Positions 7,508 to 13,065 of a stretch of 28,592 nucleotides of DNA are shown here, piece by piece. How positions within the stretch are numbered: the first letter of the stretch is position 1; every line of letters starts with the position of its first letter. The DNA is taken from positions 1-28,592 of the forward strand of contig UQIT01000026.1 in assembly GCA_900541175.1 (NCBI GenBank), in the 5' to 3' direction. The notes under the pieces are model-generated. The model saw nothing but the letters and a program-made list of their open reading frames with translations. It was not told where the DNA came from and ran no database searches. Made by a program: the position numbers and the translations under genes. Origin of the DNA: an uncultured Collinsella sp. (GTDB taxonomy: Bacteria; Actinomycetota; Coriobacteriia; Coriobacteriales; Coriobacteriaceae).

Positions 7508-7801
7508 ATGGACGCTGGAATCGGATCACCCCTCAAGAGGGCGAGCAGGACGCAAGCAGACTTTATAGCTTTTCACCTTCGCCCAGAGTCAGCGCGCCCC
7601 TACGCCTGCCCCGCCTGCAAGCACCGCGAGGGGCAGAGAGGGGGCCGCGCGCTCCAGCCCGTCGGCAACGGCAACCGTTGGCGGTGTTCCGTTTGCGGCA
7701 AGTCGGGGGACGCCTTCGACCTAGCGGGAATCATCGAGGGCACGGAGAGCCAAGCCGAGCAGTTGGCGGCGGTAGCTGGATGGTGCGGCGTTCTCTACTG
7801 A
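7508..7801 (+). CDS. Zinc-ribbon protein, primase (CHC2)-like zinc finger
   Basis: 97-aa protein with a CPAC at about residues 35-38 and a CSVC at about 59-62, followed by GKSGDAFDLAGIIEG. The CxxC ... WRCSVCGKSGDAFDL arrangement resembles the zinc-binding domain at the N-terminus of DnaG-type and plasmid or phage primases, in which the finger contacts template DNA. No TOPRIM or helicase domain follows, so it is either a stand-alone zinc finger or the surviving part of a primase. AGGAAG lies about 12 nt upstream of the ATG at 7508, slightly far. Its position right after the iteron array suggests a role in replication of the element. The function is inferred from the motif and context. Confidence 0.65.
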   Translation: MDAGIGSPLKRASRTQADFIAFHLRPESARPYACPACKHREGQRGGRALQPVGNGNRWRCSVCGKSGDAFDLAGIIEGTESQAEQLAAVAGWCGVLY

Positions 7802-7816
7802 TTGGAGGCGAGGCCG

Positions 7817-7858
7817 ATGCTCTTTAACGATGAACAACTAACGAGCGGCGAGCTTTGA
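7817..7858 (+). CDS. Possible 13-residue micro-ORF
   Basis: ATG at 7817 sits 8 nt after GGAGG and encodes 13 residues before TGA, just ahead of an intrinsic terminator. It could be a leader-type peptide or chance. Only the ribosome site and position support it. Confidence 0.2.
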   Translation: MLFNDEQLTSGEL

Positions 7859-7862
7859 ACGA

Positions 7863-7890
7863 GGCCCTAGTCATTCGGCTGGGGCCTTTT
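7863..7890 (+). terminator. Intrinsic terminator within the element
   Basis: An 8-bp stem (7863-7870 with 7879-7886, one G-T pair) and an 8-nt loop are followed by TTTT. It should close the xis-rep-zinc-finger operon. Confidence 0.75.
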
Positions 7891-8026
7891 CATGCAAAGG
7901 GGCTACCCCCTCTGAAAATCAAGGCGCTTTGCCCCCCACCGCGCGCCCCAGACCCACGCGAATATCACGGCGAAATTGGAAAGTTCGGGGGGGCATGGCG
8001 GGGCGGCACCGAAACGCGAGGCGATC

Positions 8027-8123
8027 CGCTAAGGGCAGCGGCCCCGAGCCGCTAAAGGCATTCGGCCCATAGCAACGAAACCGCCTTGCAACGCTAAAGG
8101 CAATACCGCGCAACGCTAGGGGC
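8027..8123. repeat. Second repeat array, CGCTAARGGC type
   Basis: Copies at 8027-8036 (CGCTAAGGGC), 8050-8059 and 8092-8101 (CGCTAAAGGC) and 8114-8123 (CGCTAGGGGC). The spacings are 23, 42 and 22 bp, again multiples of about 21-22. The last form also occurs once at 6547-6556. The first copy is inside a small CCGCT/AGCGG hairpin. The 7891-8191 stretch has no convincing gene; this array is the only structure I see there. It could be an operator, a second origin motif or part of an oriT. Confidence 0.45.
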
Positions 8124-8191
8124 GCGAGCGCGTGGCGGCGCTTTCCGAGGGGGGCGCTACACTTGGCAGGGAACAGGACACGGGAGGCCCT

Positions 8192-8602
8192 ATGAAACGC
8201 TGGAGTCAGTGGGAAGTAACGTATCTATTCGACCACGCGGGGGACGGCTTGGAGGCGGTAGCGGAGGCGCTGGGGCGCACAGAGGCATCCGTTAGGAATA
8301 CCGCGAGCCGATACGGTGTGAGCCTCATGCAGTCGCACGTGTGCCCCAAATGCGGATGCGTCACCCACAGCCCCCTGAACCCGCGCCGTGGATGGTGCAG
8401 GGTCTGTAGCCTAGAACTGAACAGGGACAGGGCAAAGCGACGAGACGAGAGGGCGCGCGCCGAACTCGCGGACGAGGAGCGCCGATACGCGGACGTATGG
8501 CGGGAACGCCAAGGCTATTACTCGAGTACCCACCGCGTGAACAAGAAATTACGCGCGTTGCGTGAAGGGCGAGAGGCGAACGGGAACCCGCAGGATAGCT
8601 AG
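8192..8602 (+). CDS. HTH plus zinc-ribbon DNA-binding protein of the element
   Basis: 136-aa protein. Residues 1-48 (WSQWEVTYLFDHAGDGLE, then AVAEALGRTEASVRNTASRY) resemble a SANT/Myb-like or sigma-region-4-like helix-turn-helix. A zinc ribbon follows with CPKCG at about 51-55 and CRVC at about 70-73, and then a highly basic/acidic helical region (RAKRRDERARAELADEERR) likely to form a coiled coil. The start is placed at 8192 after GGGAGG; an upstream extension to 8132 is open but lacks a ribosome site. It stands alone between the repeat array and the right att site, behind its own leader. I do not recognise a named family; a DNA-binding regulator is the reasonable reading. Confidence 0.7.
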   Translation: MKRWSQWEVTYLFDHAGDGLEAVAEALGRTEASVRNTASRYGVSLMQSHVCPKCGCVTHSPLNPRRGWCRVCSLELNRDRAKRRDERARAELADEERRYADVWRERQGYYSSTHRVNKKLRALREGREANGNPQDS

Positions 8603-8637
8603 GGCGAAAAGGGGCCGAAAAACGGAAAAGTCCCGAG

Positions 8638-8659
8638 TTTGGGGCATATTTGGGGCACA
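8638..8659. repeat. Paired 11-bp repeats, putative integrase arm sites (right)
   Basis: TTTGGGGCATA and TTTGGGGCACA lie back to back 70 bp inside the right att core. They match the pair at 4065-4086 in sequence, period and orientation. Confidence 0.6.
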
Positions 8660-8687
8660 GCTCAAAAGCAAATCGACCCAAAATAAA

Positions 8688-8727
8688 AGCAGGTCAGAGG
8701 TATATAGCCTTTGACCTGCTGTTTTTT
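8688..8727. terminator. Bidirectional intrinsic terminator at the element's right end
   Basis: A 13-bp stem (8688-8700 with 8708-8720, one wobble pair) and a 7-nt loop, followed on the plus strand by GTTTTTT. The minus strand reads TTTTATTTT after the stem. It can end the last element gene on + and the tRNA-Arg transcript on minus. Confidence 0.85.
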
Positions 8728-8728
8728 G

Positions 8729-8773
8729 TGGTGCCCCCGGGCGGATTCGAACCGTCGACACCCGCTTTAGGAG
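8729..8773. other. attR: attR: right attachment site inside tRNA-Arg
   Basis: The 45-bp segment from the CCA end to the anticodon loop of tRNA-Arg, repeated at 3914-3958. Integration here keeps the tRNA whole. Confidence 0.85.
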
Positions 8774-8804
8774 AGCGGTGCTCTATCCCCTGAGCTACGG
8801 AGGC
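8729..8804 (-). tRNA. tRNA-Arg (anticodon CCT), CCA encoded
   Basis: A 76-nt cloverleaf on the minus strand: acceptor GCCTCCG pairs with CGGGGGC, the D-arm is GCTC/GAGC, the anticodon stem is CCGCT/AGCGG with loop CTCCTAA (anticodon CCT, reads AGG), the T-loop is TTCGAAT, and the end is A plus CCA. One T-stem pair (position 50-64) is an A-C mismatch; this may reflect a 3' half supplied by the integrated element. Its 3' 45 bp form the right attachment site. Confidence 0.95.
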
Positions 8805-8872
8805 ATGTTGTACTAGTGTAGCAGATTTGCGCAACTACCATGCAGCGCATAGCCGCTCTTCGAGACAGTCAT

Positions 8873-8914
8873 CTGCGACGTTCTTTAATGATTAGTCGTT
8901 TAAGAACGTCGCAG
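8873..8914. repeat. Palindromic intergenic repeat
   Basis: 13-bp perfect arms (8873-8885 with 8902-8914). The inner part and right arm (GATTAGTCGTTTAAGAACGT) closely resemble 28443-28464 near the right edge of the window (GACTAGTCATTTAAGAACGT). The palindrome lies immediately beyond the DUF956 stop and may also act as its terminator. Confidence 0.6.
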
Positions 8915-8918
8915 GCGA

Positions 8919-9317
8919 CTAGTTGCCTTTGTGGAAGAGGTTTTTGATAACGGAGGGGATGCTCTTGGCGCCCTTGGCAGTCACATCGATAAAGTCGGGC
9001 GAACGCACGAGCTTATCCTCGTCGACGTACTTGCGGACAGCACGAAGCGTCTCTTTGTCGTCGCGCGTCGAAAACGTAAAGTGACCGTTGTCCTTGGTGA
9101 AGATGGCAAAACGAGTGATCTTCTTGGTGCCGCGTAAAACCTCGGCGGCAATATAGTCGACCTCGTCCCACGGGATCTGAATAAAATCCTCGGGATTGCG
9201 CTCGTTGTAATACTCGAACGCCTTATTGCCCACCATCACGTTACCGTGGCTGGTAAGCCCCATCAGGCAGGTTGCCGGCGTTGCCAGATCGACCGTGCTG
9301 TTCTGAGATTGCGCCAT
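8919..9317 (-). CDS. manO: DUF956 family protein (ManO-type, PTS-associated)
   Basis: 132-aa cytosolic protein of the DUF956 family, which is nearly always encoded at the end of mannose-class PTS operons. Recognisable parts are the N-terminal VDLATPATCLMGLTSHGNVMV, the central IPWDEVDYIAAEVLRGTKKI, and FTFSTRDDKETLRAVRKYV. The sequence has the feel of a PH/GRAM-like beta fold, but that is inference. The start at 9317 is chosen because a GGAGGG sequence precedes it; the frame extends to 9368 without better support. It follows the IID gene by 120 bp on the same strand, separated by a hairpin that may reduce its expression. Its role is thought to be regulatory, but is not defined. Confidence 0.88.
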   Translation of the reverse strand: MAQSQNSTVDLATPATCLMGLTSHGNVMVGNKAFEYYNERNPEDFIQIPWDEVDYIAAEVLRGTKKITRFAIFTKDNGHFTFSTRDDKETLRAVRKYVDEDKLVRSPDFIDVTAKGAKSIPSVIKNLFHKGN

Positions 9318-9346
9318 GCGCGCCTCGCCCTCCAAATAAAACAATC

Positions 9347-9380
9347 GGACCGCATCCAGTGTACCCACCGGGTGCGGTCC
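9347..9380 (-). terminator. Hairpin between IID and DUF956 genes (partial terminator?)
   Basis: An 11-bp stem with one wobble (9347-9357 with 9370-9380). On the minus strand it is followed by GATTGTTTTATTT, a loose T-tract. It could end most PTS transcripts before the DUF956 gene. Confidence 0.55.
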
Positions 9381-9437
9381 GTTTCAATGGCTCAAAAGCC
9401 CTTGCCTAGCAATTCTCGGTCTTAAGCCGAAGCGTAC

Positions 9438-10358
9438 TTACATGAAGCCGCAGAAGCGACCGATGATGCCGACGGCGAAGAGAGCCAGGATGATGACGAT
9501 CGGGCTGACCTTCTTCTTGAGGAGCTTGCAGACCAGCAGGGTCAGGCACACGGCGGCAAGGCCGGGGATGAGCTGATCGAGGTTGGCCTGAAGCGTGGTG
9601 ACCTTCATCTGATCAAGGGCGGTAGCACCGACGGAGTTGTACATCGTCAGCGCTTCCTTGATACCCTCGGAACCGGAGGGCAGGCTAGCCCAGTCGATAA
9701 AGGCGCCAGCAGACTGCTTGACCGTGGAGACGATCGGGGTGAAGGAAATGGACACCCAGCGCTCGACCAGGGCGCCGATGATGAACATACCCAGGATGGA
9801 AGCGCCCTCGGTGACCTTGCCCATCAGACCACCGGAGAGGTCCTTGGCGATGGAGGAGCCGACCTTGTAGCCAAACTCCTGCGTGTACCACAGGAAGGCG
9901 TAACGGATGATGTTCCACGCGAAGAAGAACAGCAACGGACCGGCGATGCTGCCGGACAGGGCCAGGGAAGCGCCCAGAGCGCCCAGAATCGGGCGAAGGG
10001 TGAACCAGAAGACGGGGTCACCGACGCCGGCGAGCGGGCCCATCATACCGACCTTGACGCCCTGGATGGCGACGTCATCGATCGGAGCACCGTTGGCGCG
10101 CTCCTCCTCGAGGGCGAGGGTAACGCCAATGACGGGGGCGGAAACATAGGGGTGGGTGTTATAGAACTCCAGGTGGCGCTTAAGAGCGGCAATCTGGTCA
10201 TCCTTGCTGGTGTAGAGCTTCTTGATCGCAGGGATCATTGCGAAGCACCAGCCGCCGTTCTGCATACGCTCGTAGTTCCACGAGCCCTGAAGGAACTGAT
10301 GACGGAAGCAAACCTTCTTGCGGTCAGCCTTGGTGAGCTGAATCTTGTTCTCTGCCAT
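9438..10358 (-). CDS. manZ: PTS mannose/fructose/sorbose family IID component
   Basis: 306-aa integral membrane protein. With IIC it forms the sugar channel of a mannose-class phosphotransferase system. Typical IID marks are the N-terminal RHQFLQGSWNYERMQNGGW, the EEERANGAPIDD region, and GPLAGVGDPVFWFT. Membrane stretches follow in the second half, with a C-terminal hydrophobic segment (VSPIVIILALFAVGIIGRF). The start is set at 10358, preceded by GGAGGGGAG; an in-frame start 9 nt upstream overlaps that ribosome site. It lies 16 bp after the IIC stop. The substrate cannot be read from sequence; mannose, glucose, fructose, sorbose or an amino sugar is possible. Confidence 0.95.
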   Translation of the reverse strand: MAENKIQLTKADRKKVCFRHQFLQGSWNYERMQNGGWCFAMIPAIKKLYTSKDDQIAALKRHLEFYNTHPYVSAPVIGVTLALEEERANGAPIDDVAIQGVKVGMMGPLAGVGDPVFWFTLRPILGALGASLALSGSIAGPLLFFFAWNIIRYAFLWYTQEFGYKVGSSIAKDLSGGLMGKVTEGASILGMFIIGALVERWVSISFTPIVSTVKQSAGAFIDWASLPSGSEGIKEALTMYNSVGATALDQMKVTTLQANLDQLIPGLAAVCLTLLVCKLLKKKVSPIVIILALFAVGIIGRFCGFM

Positions 10359-10374
10359 ATGTATCACTCCCCTC

Positions 10375-11193
10375 CTACTCGTAATCGTTCAGAATGTCGC
10401 CGAGCGGGTCGCCGGAGCCACCGCCCATGCCGCCACCCTGCTTGGCCAGATCCTTAAGGCCAAGGTAGATGAGGGCAAGGGAGATGCCGATGAGACCAAG
10501 GGCGATCAGCGTGAGCTGAGGGATGGCAGCAAGGACAAAGCCGAGGACGAAGAACGGCCAGGTCTCCTTGGTGGCCATCATGTTGATGACCATGGCGTAA
10601 CCGACGGAAGCGACCATGCCGCCGCCGACAGCCATACCGCCGGACAGCCAGTCGGGCATAGCGTTAAGCGCGTTGGTAACGGCCTCGGCCGGGATGACGC
10701 ACAGAAGCACTGCCGGGATGGCGATACGAAGGCCCTGCATGAGGATGGCAGCATACTGCCAGCGCTCGATGCCGGAGAAGTCGCCCTTCTCGGCGCAACC
10801 GTCCATGGCGTGAGCGATAGCGGTAGCAATGGTACGGCAGATCATGGTCAGGAACAGACCAGCGACCGACAGCGGGACGGCGACGGCGATGGCGGCGGTA
10901 ACGGCCTTTGCCGAATCAGTGGCGCCACCGTTGAGGGCGAGCACCATGATGATCGAAGAAGCGACCGAGGCCAGAGCGGCGTCAGGCGCGACAGCGGCGC
11001 CAACGTTAGCCCAGCCAAGGGCCATCATCTGGAGCGAACCGCCCAGGAGGATGCCCTCCTGAAGGTGACCGGTTACGAGACCGATAAGCGTGCATGCCAC
11101 GAGCGGCTGATGGAACTGGAACTCATCCAGAATGCCTTCCATACCGGCAAGCAACGCGACAATCGCAACAAGCAGAATAGTGATTGCAGACAT
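10375..11193 (-). CDS. manY: PTS mannose/fructose/sorbose family IIC component
   Basis: 272-aa polytopic membrane protein that binds and translocates the sugar with IID. It opens with a membrane segment (ITILLVAIVALLAGMEGILDEF) followed by QFHQPLVACTLIGLVTGHLQEG, LGGSLQMMALGWANVGAAVAPDAAL and further hydrophobic helices, the usual IIC order. The C-terminus is a Gly-rich cytoplasmic tail (GGGMGGGSGDPLGD). AAAGGAGGG precedes the ATG. It lies 18 bp from the IIAB gene upstream and 16 bp from the IID gene downstream, so translation is tightly grouped. The length is normal for the family. Confidence 0.95.
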   Translation of the reverse strand: MSAITILLVAIVALLAGMEGILDEFQFHQPLVACTLIGLVTGHLQEGILLGGSLQMMALGWANVGAAVAPDAALASVASSIIMVLALNGGATDSAKAVTAAIAVAVPLSVAGLFLTMICRTIATAIAHAMDGCAEKGDFSGIERWQYAAILMQGLRIAIPAVLLCVIPAEAVTNALNAMPDWLSGGMAVGGGMVASVGYAMVINMMATKETWPFFVLGFVLAAIPQLTLIALGLIGISLALIYLGLKDLAKQGGGMGGGSGDPLGDILNDYE

Positions 11194-11211
11194 GTATCGG
11201 ACCCTCCTTTA

Positions 11212-12201
11212 CTATGCTTGAGCGGCCAGTTCGGCCTTAGCTTTCTTCAACATGGCGTCGAGATCCTCGGAGGAATCCGAAGGAACCTTGCGGACCTCGA
11301 ACTTGACGCCCTTGGCCTTGAGAGCCTCGAGAGTCTTAACGTCGTCATCGCCCATAGCGACGGCGTTGGTGACGACGACCTTGCCCTTGGAGTGAGCCAT
11401 GGAACCGATGTTGACTTCCTTGATGTCGACGCCGGCCTCGATGGCCTTGAGCAGATCCTGCGGGTTCTCAAAGAGCAGCATGGCCTTGGTGTCACCAAAG
11501 CGCGTGTCCTTGACGACCTCGGCCATCTTCTTGATGGGAACGACGTTGGCATGGACTCCCGGAGGGGCAGCCTGCTCGATCATGGTCTTGCGGAGCTCGT
11601 CGTGAGCAACGCCGTCGGAAACCACGATGATGCGGTTGGGGTTGATCTGCTTGGTCCACGTGGTGGCCACCTGACCATGAAGCAGACGGGTGTCGATACG
11701 GACGTGGGCGATCTTGATGTGCCCATCGCCGATGACCGTTCCCGGAGGGATGGCACCTGCAGGAGCAGCGGCGGCTGCAGCCGGCTTCTTCTCCTCGGGC
11801 TCCAGAGACTCGGGCTTGACGCGCACGCCAGCCTTAGCCTCAGTCACGAGATGTTTTGCGATCGCATGTGCAGTGTTCTTTGCGTCAAAGCGCTGCGAAT
11901 ATGCCTCGATGAGCATAGGCAGGTTGACACCGGTGACGATAGCCCAGGAATCGTGGCCCTCGATGAGCCCGCTGATCTGGTTGAACGGCGTGCCGCCCCA
12001 CAGATCAACGAGGAAGAGCACCTGCTCCTGGTCCTCGAAGGAAGCGACTGCTTCCTCGACCTTGGCACGGAAGTCGTCGGGGCCCATGCTCGGCTCGAGC
12101 GAGACCACGGCAACAGACGGCTGATCGCCAAAGACCATCGAGCCCGTCTGCTTGATTCCAGCTGCCAAGTCCCCGTGGCTAGCAAGAACAATACTTACCA
12201 T
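11212..12201 (-). CDS. manX: PTS mannose/fructose/sorbose family IIAB component
   Basis: 329-aa cytoplasmic phosphotransfer protein. The IIA domain (about residues 1-130) carries the phosphorylated His9 in VLASHGDLA and the DLWGGTPFN motif. An Ala/Pro-rich hinge (about 138-155) leads to the IIB domain (about 160-329), with its His175 in RIDTRLLHGQV. The phosphate runs HPr to His9 to His175 to sugar. The ATG at 12201 follows AAGGAGG by 7 nt; a GTG one codon upstream is less well placed. It is the first gene of the operon, behind a 400-bp A/T-rich leader. Both active histidines are present, so it should be functional. Confidence 0.95.
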   Translation of the reverse strand: MVSIVLASHGDLAAGIKQTGSMVFGDQPSVAVVSLEPSMGPDDFRAKVEEAVASFEDQEQVLFLVDLWGGTPFNQISGLIEGHDSWAIVTGVNLPMLIEAYSQRFDAKNTAHAIAKHLVTEAKAGVRVKPESLEPEEKKPAAAAAAPAGAIPPGTVIGDGHIKIAHVRIDTRLLHGQVATTWTKQINPNRIIVVSDGVAHDELRKTMIEQAAPPGVHANVVPIKKMAEVVKDTRFGDTKAMLLFENPQDLLKAIEAGVDIKEVNIGSMAHSKGKVVVTNAVAMGDDDVKTLEALKAKGVKFEVRKVPSDSSEDLDAMLKKAKAELAAQA

Positions 12202-12528
12202 CACATAACCTCCTTTTTGTCTACGTATTTCCTACACGACATGAAAGGAGTATAGCTGTTTGGTTTGTGGAATTATAGCTAAATCCGCAAAAGGTTGGAT
12301 TATTTGTTTAAACGTCTAGGTTTGTTACAAGTTGATTACGTTACTGCTTTTTGACTCATTACACGACAAGGCGTCGCTCATCAAGCCATGCATTTTACAG
12401 ATACAAGCAGGCTGTTCATTAATATTGATTTTAGGCAAGCGCGAATGCGCTTGTACTGCCGCTATTTTGTTTAAACAGACATGGCTTGACTATTTTCGTG
12501 ACTTATGGTCTATGAAACCACTCAAAAT
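12202..12528 (-). promoter_or_regulatory. Promoter region of the mannose-class PTS operon
   Basis: An A/T-rich stretch of about 330 bp with no gene. A minus-strand TATAAT lies at 12272-12277, but there is no good -35 box 16-18 nt upstream, which suggests activator dependence. The 11-mer TTTGTTTAAAC, containing the palindrome GTTTAAAC, occurs at 12303-12313 and 12466-12476 and may be a regulator site. I found no cre-like or sigma-54-like site. Confidence 0.5.
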
Positions 12529-12595
12529 AGTTGCGGTGGAATAGTTCTTGTTTAAGAGCCAGAAGGCTGAATCTAGGAACTATTTCACCGCAACT
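12529..12595. repeat. Long palindrome, AGTTGCGGTG family, copy 1
   Basis: 19-bp arms (12529-12547 with 12577-12595) that pair fully, one pair being G-T. The outer 16 bases match the second copy at 19531-19597, while the inner bases differ in both arms together. It sits beyond the end of the hypA-like gene. Confidence 0.75.
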
Positions 12596-12606
12596 TATAG
12601 GGAATC

Positions 12607-13035
12607 CTAGGCGATGTGGAGGGGGTTGGCGGCGTCGACGGCGTCGGGGGCGTCGGAGAGGCCGTCAGGAGCAGCGTCTGCCGGATCCTCTTCGGGGGTC
12701 TCGATCTGTTTGATCATGACCTCTTGGCCCTGCAGCAGGTATGTCTCGCCGCTACCGCAATGGGGACAGGTCTTGCCGTGCTCGACCGTCGCGTAGTCGC
12801 GGCCACATGCCTCGCAATGCGTCACAGCCTCGACGGGCTCCACAACAAGCTCCGCGCCCTGCGCGATAGGCTTTTTATCTGCTGCCCAGCGCCAAGCGTC
12901 GAGCAGCAAGTCGGGAACGACGCCCGAGACCTCGCCCAACAGCAACGTTACGCTCGAAACGCGACGCACGCCATGAGCGCGCGCTACATTCTCGACATCG
13001 CGAATGATGTGGTAAACGATCCCCAATTCATGCAC
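12607..13035 (-). CDS. hypA: HypA-like hydrogenase/nickel metallochaperone
   Basis: 142-aa protein of the HypA family, which delivers nickel during maturation of NiFe hydrogenases and sometimes urease. The start is a GTG (13033-13035) read as Met, giving the conserved M-H-E N-terminus whose His2 binds nickel. The zinc site is two CxxC pairs, CEAC at about 74-77 and CPHC at about 95-98. HypA is normally about 113-120 aa; here an extra acidic Ala/Asp/Pro tail of about 28 residues follows the conserved IKQIE. It lies 30 bp after the oxidoreductase gene on the same strand. No hydrogenase structural gene or other hyp gene is in the window, so its partner is elsewhere or unconventional. Confidence 0.92.
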   Translation of the reverse strand: MHELGIVYHIIRDVENVARAHGVRRVSSVTLLLGEVSGVVPDLLLDAWRWAADKKPIAQGAELVVEPVEAVTHCEACGRDYATVEHGKTCPHCGSGETYLLQGQEVMIKQIETPEEDPADAAPDGLSDAPDAVDAANPLHIA

Positions 13036-13065
13036 TTTTTCTTCCGCCGTTCCCGTTATGGCTAC

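Larger units (their letters stand above)
3914..8773. mobile_element. Integrated mobile element (~4.86 kb) in tRNA-Arg(CCT)
   Basis: The element is bounded by 45-bp direct repeats (3914-3958 and 8729-8773) with one mismatch; the right copy is part of the intact tRNA-Arg. All its genes are on the + strand: integrase, small unknown protein, HTH regulator, excisionase-like, RepA_N-like initiator, zinc-ribbon protein, HTH/zinc-ribbon protein. It contains iteron-like arrays (7302-7449 and 8027-8123) and paired arm-type repeats near both ends. Its codon use differs from its surroundings: I count 11 AGG codons in the integrase and none in the pbp gene. No relaxase, type IV secretion or phage structural genes are visible, so it would need help to transfer. 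It could be a plasmid-like integrative element, a phage satellite or a mobilizable island. The boundaries are well supported; the class is not. Confidence 0.88.

Noticed and set aside
7855..8055. 66-codon frame in the gap after the zinc-ribbon gene
   Set aside because: It starts inside the terminator and has no ribosome site.
3914..8773. Conjugative or mobilizable element with relaxase
   Set aside because: No protein with HUH, MOB or coupling-protein motifs is seen, and a transfer origin could not be recognised with confidence.
10345..12255. 636-codon open frame antisense to the PTS genes
   Set aside because: It is opposite three well-conserved PTS genes with good ribosome sites; the translated sequence has no domain pattern.
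12332..12544. 70-codon frame upstream of the PTS operon
   Set aside because: It is A/T-rich promoter DNA with no ribosome site, and the frame ends in a palindrome.
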